A DNA stretch of 10,225 bases from an uncultured Lachnospiraceae bacterium (GTDB taxonomy: Bacteria; Bacillota; Clostridia; Lachnospirales; Lachnospiraceae): contig CAJUHG010000086.1 of assembly GCA_910586005.1 (NCBI GenBank), positions 1 through 10,225 on the forward strand, in the 5' to 3' direction. Positions 6,205-10,225 of this stretch are shown here, in pieces. Numbering within the stretch: the stretch's first letter is position 1; each line of letters opens with the position of its first letter. The notes beneath the pieces were generated by a model. The model saw only the letters and a program-made list of their open reading frames with translations. It made no database searches and was not told the origin of the DNA. The position numbers and the translations under genes were made by a program.

Positions 6205-7596
6205 TTAAAATATCCCCATCATATGAATAATAACACCTGTAAGCCCAGCAAGATTTACAACGATAAGTCCTATTACAATTTTAAAGTAAAATTTCATAAT
6301 TCTTGTACTACCCTTGCCAAGTTCTATATTTTCTACATTTCGACTTAATTCTTCCACCAATACTTGAATATTTCTATAACATTTTACATTTTCACTGTGT
6401 ACTTTTTCACTTAGTTCTGTCTTAACTGCTGCTAACTTGTCCACAATTTCTTTTTGAAAAATCTCAGAAATTTGATTCACTTCATCATTTATGATTTCTA
6501 ATCTTTCAGGAACTTCTAGTAATACTGATCTGACCGCTTCTATTTGTTCATCAGACTTTTTATCTACAATTTCTGGAATACTTTCTAGTTTCTGGTCAAC
6601 AGTTTCTGTTAATTCTCTCAAATTCTGACTTACCAATTCTGTTATTTCTTGTAGATTTTGTTCTGTTGCACCTGTCATCTCTTGTACTTTTTGGTCTACC
6701 ACTTCTGTTATGTTTTGCATATTTTGCTCAACAACACCTGTTATCTCTTGTACTTTTTGGTCTACCACTTCTGTGACATTTTGCAAATTTTGTTCTGTTG
6801 CACCTGTCATCTCTTGTGTTTTTTGGTCTACCACTTCTGTTATGTTTTGCATATTTTGCTCAACAACACCTGTCATCTCTTGTACTTTTTGGTCTACCAC
6901 TTCTGTGACATTTTGCAAATTTTGTTCTGTTGCACCTGTCATCTCTTGTGTTTTTTGGTCTACCACTTCTGTTATGTTTTGCATATTTTGCTCAATAACA
7001 CCTGTCATCTCTTGTGCTTTTTGGTCTACCACTTCTGTGACATTTTGCAAATTTTGTTCTGTTGCGCCTGTCATCTCTTGTGCTTTTTGGTCTACTGTTT
7101 CTGTTATTCCTTGCATATTCTGCTTGACTATATCTGTCATCTCTTGTATCTTCTCATCAATTACAGACATATTCTGTTTGGAATTATTATTTAATCTATC
7201 TATCTGTTCAGATACCTGTTTATCCAACATATTAACTTCTGAATTAACGGTCTCATCTATTATTTTTAACTGTGTTTCTATTTTAGCAACTAATTCTGCT
7301 ATCTGTTTTTGTACTCCTTTTACAAGCAAATTAGCTTCCTTTTGTTGTGTATCCAACTCATTCTTAAGTTGTTTTGCTCTCTCTTCTCGTTTTTCTAACA
7401 CCCCTTGAAGTTCTTCTGCTTTATTTTCCTTTGCTGTCAAAACATTTTGAAGTCTTTTGGCTTTTTCTCTAAATTCATCAATCTGTTTTAACAAAAAATC
7501 TTCTTGTTGCATTTTATTTGATATTCTTTCATGCTCTACTTCCTGATCTTTTGTTCTATTTGCTTGCTTTTGCAATTTATCCATAATATTTCCCAT
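6205..7596 (-). CDS. Tail-anchored coiled-coil protein with 22-residue tandem repeats
   Basis: I do not recognise a family for this 463-residue protein. There is no signal peptide. Residues 1-140 are charged, Lys/Glu/Gln-rich and strongly helical (coiled coil). From 159 to 312 there are seven 22-residue repeats of the form QNxQNxTEVVDQKxQEMTGxxE, with degenerate units on both sides (141-158 and 313-340). Each unit is two 11-residue halves with hydrophobics at equivalent places, as in hendecad, right-handed coiled coils. After a further helical region (345-425) comes a basic stretch, then one membrane helix (about 435-460) that ends the protein. The predicted topology is a long cytoplasmic rod tethered by its C-terminus. 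GGGAGG 6 nt before the ATG fixes the start. It appears to be monocistronic, with its own promoter, cre site and terminator. A scaffold or spacer role is only a guess. Confidence 0.85.
   Translation of the reverse strand: MGNIMDKLQKQANRTKDQEVEHERISNKMQQEDFLLKQIDEFREKAKRLQNVLTAKENKAEELQGVLEKREERAKQLKNELDTQQKEANLLVKGVQKQIAELVAKIETQLKIIDETVNSEVNMLDKQVSEQIDRLNNNSKQNMSVIDEKIQEMTDIVKQNMQGITETVDQKAQEMTGATEQNLQNVTEVVDQKAQEMTGVIEQNMQNITEVVDQKTQEMTGATEQNLQNVTEVVDQKVQEMTGVVEQNMQNITEVVDQKTQEMTGATEQNLQNVTEVVDQKVQEITGVVEQNMQNITEVVDQKVQEMTGATEQNLQEITELVSQNLRELTETVDQKLESIPEIVDKKSDEQIEAVRSVLLEVPERLEIINDEVNQISEIFQKEIVDKLAAVKTELSEKVHSENVKCYRNIQVLVEELSRNVENIELGKGSTRIMKFYFKIVIGLIVVNLAGLTGVIIHMMGIF
6661..7122. repeat. 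Tandem 66-bp repeats in a 132-bp higher-order array
   Basis: Seven in-frame 66-bp units encode the 22-residue repeats. Two unit types alternate, so the real period is 132 bp: copies at 6661-6792, 6793-6924 and 6925-7056, plus a more diverged 66-bp unit at 7057-7122. By eye copies 1 and 2 differ at three bases and copies 2 and 3 at two. Such near identity, also at synonymous sites, points to recent duplication or ongoing homogenisation, so copy number may vary between strains. Confidence 0.9.
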
Positions 7597-7664
7597 TTTA
7601 TGCCTCCCAGCTCTGGTTTCATTTAATGTTTAATTTCATACGTTCACTAACTATTATGGGTAAT

Positions 7665-7693
7665 ATTGTAGCATTTCATAATATCTTTTGCAA
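7665..7693 (-). promoter_or_regulatory. Promoter of the coiled-coil protein gene
   Basis: On the minus strand TTGCAA (7688-7693) and TACAAT (7665-7670) are separated by exactly 17 nt, matching sigma-A consensus at 4/6 and 5/6 positions. Transcription would begin near 7658, giving an untranslated leader of about 60 nt before the ATG at 7596. Confidence 0.6.
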
Positions 7694-7732
7694 GAAAAAC
7701 GAAATATGTAAACTTGTCTTGTGCTTGCTCAG

Positions 7733-7746
7733 TGAAAACGTTTTCA
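7733..7746. promoter_or_regulatory. CcpA operator (cre site)
   Basis: TGAAAACGTTTTCA is a perfect 14-bp palindrome and matches the Bacillota catabolite-responsive element consensus TGWAARCGYTWNCA at every fixed position. It lies about 40 nt upstream of the -35 of the coiled-coil gene promoter, near -80 from the predicted start. In known cases upstream cre sites tend to activate, while sites over or after the promoter repress. A 7-bp inverted repeat, CTCAGTG / CACTGAG (7728-7734 and 7759-7765), overlaps it and might serve as a weak terminator for cobD, which ends at 7793. Confidence 0.7.
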
Positions 7747-7792
7747 TAACCACCAATCCACTGAGAGAAATTTATTTTACTCATCACTTCAC

Positions 7793-8782
7793 TTATAGAA
7801 GTAGGAGTCCTCCTTGATAAGATAAAAATTTTATACTTAAAATCAATATAGCTGTTAAAATGGTTGTAATATACATAAGTTGATTACTTTTTTCAATATC
7901 CTTAATTTCTACAGAACGAATCTTATCTCCTATTGTTGGTTTTTTATATTTTTTACCAAAATACCATGCGTCTCCTGCAAGTTGCACCTGTAAAGCTCCT
8001 GCCATTACTGATTCTGTCTGTGCAGAATTTGGACTTGCATGCTGATACCGATCTCTCTTAAATATTCTCCAAGCTTCTCTTATATTTAAACCACAAAAGG
8101 GACAAGAAAGAATCATAACAAGAGCACTGATTCTAGCAGGAATAAAGTTTACAATATCATCCATAATAGCTGCTGCTGTTCCAAAATAACAATAGGAATT
8201 ATTTTTATATCCAACCATAGAATCCATAGTATTGATTGCCTTATAAAAAAAACCACCTACTGCACCAAATAATGCCATAAAACACATAGGAGCAATGACA
8301 CCATCTGATGTATTCTCTGCTACAGTTTCTATAGTTGCCTTTATAACACCACTCTCACTTAGATTCTCTGTATCTCTTCCTACAATCATGGACACTGCTT
8401 TTCTTCCAGCCTCAAGTCCATATCCTTCTAGTGATTTTGCAACTTTCATACTCTCTGTTTTTAAAGATTTAGCTGCTAAAAGTGTTCCACACATAAAAGT
8501 TTCTACTAAAATCCCAATTATCAAATGTATCTTATAACAACATATCAAGACTATTGCTGGAAATAATGTGGATAATCCTATTACCAGCATTACCATTATT
8601 ATACCTGCTATTCGCTCTCCTATTTTAGTTTTTGAAAACAACTTTCTCAGCCATTTTTCTAATTTGCTAATCAACCATCCAATTCCCATTACTGGATGAT
8701 ACCATCCTTTTGGATCTCCAATCATAAAATCTAATAAAATACCCATTGACAATGTGAAAGTAGAATAAGCGAATATATTCAT
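7793..8782 (-). CDS. cobD: Adenosylcobinamide-phosphate synthase CobD/CbiB
   Basis: This integral membrane protein attaches an aminopropanol (or its phosphate) side chain to adenosylcobyric acid in the late pathway of vitamin B12-type cobamides. The 329-residue length is typical. Family signatures are DFMIGDPKGWYHPVMGIGWL (18-37), IVGRDTENL (133-141), TIETVAENTSDGVIAP (150-165), KAINTMDSMVGYK (181-193), the DIVNFIPAR stretch (209-217) and SPNSAQTESVMAGALQVQLA (250-269). Hydrophobic segments lie near 8-22, 58-82, 86-105, 163-180, 215-230 and 303-322. It starts 18 nt after the alarmone synthetase stop, with AAGGAG directly after that stop and 12 nt from the ATG, a rather long spacing. No other cobalamin gene or B12 riboswitch is visible here. 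Salvage rather than de novo use cannot be judged from one gene. Confidence 0.95.
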   Translation of the reverse strand: MNIFAYSTFTLSMGILLDFMIGDPKGWYHPVMGIGWLISKLEKWLRKLFSKTKIGERIAGIIMVMLVIGLSTLFPAIVLICCYKIHLIIGILVETFMCGTLLAAKSLKTESMKVAKSLEGYGLEAGRKAVSMIVGRDTENLSESGVIKATIETVAENTSDGVIAPMCFMALFGAVGGFFYKAINTMDSMVGYKNNSYCYFGTAAAIMDDIVNFIPARISALVMILSCPFCGLNIREAWRIFKRDRYQHASPNSAQTESVMAGALQVQLAGDAWYFGKKYKKPTIGDKIRSVEIKDIEKSNQLMYITTILTAILILSIKFLSYQGGLLLL

Positions 8783-8800
8783 AACACCAAAAATCTCCTT

Positions 8801-9406
8801 TTACAATTTAACAGCATTTCCCACACTAAATTGCTCAAAGCGTCTTTCAATTTTAACCAAATGTTCTGCATATTCTTTTAATTCTGCTGCTAATTTTTCT
8901 CTGTCATCTCTTTCCATTTTATAAAGAATACGGTGTTCCATACTTGCCCAAAAATCCATAGACATTGTGCGAAGCTGAATCTCCACTGGAAAATATTCCA
9001 TTCCATCTATACAATACACTGGAACTCCTACAATAATATGATAGCTCCTATATCCATTCGGTTTTGGCTTAGAAATATAATCACATTCTCTAATTACAAT
9101 CAGATCCGTTTGTCGCTTTAGAGAATCTACAAGATTATAAATATCCTCTACAAAATAGCAAATCACACGTACTCCTGCAATATCCTGCAAATAATCTTTT
9201 GCATTCATAATAGTTGCTTCTTTTTCTTTTTTTCTAAGTTTTCCTTCTATACTTTCTTTTTTTTTCATTCTATTCTGGATATTATGTATAGGTTCTCCAG
9301 AAGCTTCTCCATATAAATTATGTTTTAATACATTCAGCCTGGCAAGCAACACCTCACTGGCATCTGCATAAGGCTGAATAAAGGTATGATATTCTTCATT
9401 TGTCAT
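8801..9406 (-). CDS. Small alarmone synthetase, RelQ/YjbM-type (p)ppGpp synthetase
   Basis: The 201-residue protein is a lone RelA/SpoT synthetase domain that transfers pyrophosphate from ATP to GDP or GTP. Visible motifs are the ATP-binding stretch RMKKKESIEGKLRKK (46-60), catalytic D75 in DIAGVRVICYF, the nucleotide-base loop YISKPKPNGYRSYH (110-123, stacking Y119), VEIQLRT (141-147, catalytic E142) and FWASMEHRILYK (152-163). There is no HD hydrolase, TGS or ACT domain, so activity is likely set by expression or allostery, as in the tetrameric RelQ enzymes. The nearest ribosome site AAGGAGG (9421-9427) stands an unusual 14 nt before the ATG, and no other in-frame start lies between them. 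It is the first gene of a probable operon with cobD. Confidence 0.93.
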   Translation of the reverse strand: MTNEEYHTFIQPYADASEVLLARLNVLKHNLYGEASGEPIHNIQNRMKKKESIEGKLRKKEKEATIMNAKDYLQDIAGVRVICYFVEDIYNLVDSLKRQTDLIVIRECDYISKPKPNGYRSYHIIVGVPVYCIDGMEYFPVEIQLRTMSMDFWASMEHRILYKMERDDREKLAAELKEYAEHLVKIERRFEQFSVGNAVKL

Positions 9407-9545
9407 TGCTTTTTCATATTCCTCCTTATTGCTAGGGTTCTAACACTAATCTATCTCTTTGAATTTTAGCCAATTGCTAGTCCATAGTTTCCTCTTTGCA
9501 CTTTTGAAGAAATAAAACACTTAGATAGCAGTGTTACCACTAATT
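9407..9545 (-). promoter_or_regulatory. Leader of the alarmone synthetase-cobD operon, with alternative pairing
   Basis: The predicted untranslated leader is about 140 nt. Reading along the transcript, TAACACT (plus 9530-9536) can pair with AGTGTT directly after it (9516-9521, 8-nt loop) or with AGTGTTA near the ribosome site (9441-9447), and these two pairings exclude each other. CTAGCAAT occurs twice (9428-9435 and 9473-9480) and ATTAGTG twice (9444-9450 and 9538-9544). A four-codon ORF, ATG AAA AAG CAA TGA, starts 3 nt after AAGGAGG and its stop overlaps the synthetase start codon. The structure is read by eye only. Confidence 0.3.
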
Positions 9546-9551
9546 TCCTTT

Positions 9552-9580
9552 ATTATACCAAACTTCCTGTAAGGAAGTAT
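9552..9580 (-). promoter_or_regulatory. Extended -10 promoter with overlapping inverted repeat
   Basis: On the minus strand TGGTATAAT gives a perfect -10 (9552-9557) with the TGn extension. The -35 position holds only ATACTT, so the extended -10 probably carries the activity. A 6-bp inverted repeat with 5-nt centre (ACTTCC-N5-GGAAGT, 9562-9578) fills the spacer and runs into the -35 region, a good place for a repressor or activator site. Confidence 0.5.
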
Positions 9581-9610
9581 AAAAATTTCTCATAAAAAAT
9601 CTTAAAAATC

Positions 9611-9633
9611 TGTAAATTATATTTTTATTTACA
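9611..9633 (-). terminator. Weak AT-rich terminator after the histidine kinase gene
   Basis: TGTAAAT (9611-9617) and ATTTACA (9627-9633) form a 7-bp stem with a 9-nt loop. On the minus strand the stem is followed by GATTTTTAAGATTTTTT, a T-rich tract. It lies 57 nt past the kinase stop at 9690. The low GC of the stem limits confidence. Confidence 0.45.
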
Positions 9634-9689
9634 AGTGAAAGCGGATATTCGCAATAACCACAGGGCATGATATCCCATTTGTAACTGAA

Positions 9690-10225
9690 TTATTCCATTT
9701 TAAACCCTACTTCAATGGTAAAATTATTCTGATAAAGAGAAGCCTGAATTTTTCCACCCATTTGTTCTGTAAATTTCTTAGCAATTGCAAGTCCTAACCC
9801 TGTACTTTTTCGAGTTCTAGATTGATCTGTTGTATAAAAACGGTCAAAAATCTGTTCTATATCTTTTTCTTCAATCGTATCTGTTTTATTGGATATTTGA
9901 ATAAAAATCTGTTCTTCTATAAGCTTTAATGAAAATTTATAATCACCTATTCCATGTACTAATGCATTTTTTATTAGATTCTCAAGGATTCTCACAAATG
10001 CATGAGAATTTACCAAGATAAAGCAAGGTATTTCAACAATCTCTATTTCTGGTTCACACCCTTTTTTCATAAATTCATCGTAAAACATAGATATTGTTTC
10101 TGCAAATAAATTTCTTACATTTACTTTTTCTAAATTTAAATCCAGTTCTCCTGCCTCAAGTCTTGCATATTCAAATAACTGATTTAACATTTCTGATAAA
10201 TCTTCCAACCGGTACTCTATAATAT
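9690..10225 (-). CDS. Sensor histidine kinase, C-terminal part (continues past the window edge)
   Basis: The frame stays open to the right edge, so this is the last 177 residues of a longer kinase; a TTG at 10208 is internal, not the start. The visible part begins at the end of the dimerisation helix (EYRLEDLSEMLNQLFEYARL, typical of residues following the H-box) and then holds the ATP-binding domain: N-box RILENLIKNALVHG (78-91), F-box FDRFYTTD (126-133) and G2 box STGLGLAIAKKF (140-151). The G1 box, normally DxGxG, reads SNKTDTIEE here, a degenerate form seen in some clostridial kinases. The phosphorylated histidine, the sensor domain and any partner response regulator lie outside the window. 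The signal is unknown. Confidence 0.9.
   Translation of the reverse strand, partial: IIEYRLEDLSEMLNQLFEYARLEAGELDLNLEKVNVRNLFAETISMFYDEFMKKGCEPEIEIVEIPCFILVNSHAFVRILENLIKNALVHGIGDYKFSLKLIEEQIFIQISNKTDTIEEKDIEQIFDRFYTTDQSRTRKSTGLGLAIAKKFTEQMGGKIQASLYQNNFTIEVGFKME

Noticed and set aside
6661..7122. CRISPR array
   Set aside because: The repeats are contiguous, 66/132 bp long, without unique spacers, and sit inside a coding frame.
6658..7408. Two long open frames on the plus strand (6658-7194 and 6710-7408) rich in Cys, Phe and Ser
   Set aside because: They are antisense to the repeat region. Because the unit is 66 bp, a multiple of three, a frame without stops stays open through every copy. 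Neither has a ribosome site, and the composition is that of a mirror image of the real gene.
7626..7817. 63-codon plus-strand open frame
   Set aside because: It runs across the promoter and cre site of the coiled-coil gene and into the end of cobD, has no Shine-Dalgarno sequence and resembles no protein.
9428..9447. CTAGGGTTC on the plus strand, reminiscent of ykkC-type riboswitches
   Set aside because: It is on the strand with no gene downstream, and the other conserved parts of that riboswitch are absent.
9407..9545. Cobalamin riboswitch in the leader of the operon containing cobD
   Set aside because: No B12-box-like sequence is visible in the transcript strand and the leader is shorter than a full cobalamin aptamer.

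Overview
The window is AT-rich (both coding and intergenic), has AAGGAG-type ribosome binding sites and an ideal CcpA (cre) operator, and carries protein families typical of anaerobic Bacillota: a DUF4364 protein, a CBS-regulated family II pyrophosphatase, a small alarmone synthetase and an NAD-type malic enzyme. The best guess is a gut-type Clostridia, probably Lachnospiraceae. That is inferred from the gene families, not from a marker gene. No rRNA, tRNA, insertion sequence, phage gene or CRISPR array was seen.

Layout. A plus-strand operon (332-2981) encodes malic enzyme, a YhcC/YtqA-type radical SAM protein (only 1 nt between the two genes) and a DUF4364 winged-helix protein. It converges on a long run of minus-strand genes, with a hairpin terminator at 3022-3044 in between. 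Reading leftward on the minus strand, the window holds: the 3' part of a sensor histidine kinase (9690 to the window edge); a promoter, a 140-nt leader and a two-gene operon of small (p)ppGpp synthetase plus CobD/CbiB (9406-7793); a gene for a tail-anchored coiled-coil protein with a nearly identical tandem repeat (7596-6205), behind a good promoter and a perfect cre palindrome; a hairpin terminator (6116-6136); a CBS/DRTGG-containing manganese pyrophosphatase followed by a flavin reductase-like protein (6047-3693); and a small protein with two zinc knuckles around a helix-turn-helix (3495-3067).

How the genes relate. Most are housekeeping functions of central metabolism and nucleotide signalling: malate decarboxylation, pyrophosphate removal controlled by adenine nucleotides, alarmone synthesis and cobamide assembly. 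The least explained items are the coiled-coil repeat protein with its apparent catabolite control, the pairing of an alarmone synthetase with a lone cobD, and the zinc knuckle/HTH protein. No clear new defence or mobile system is visible.
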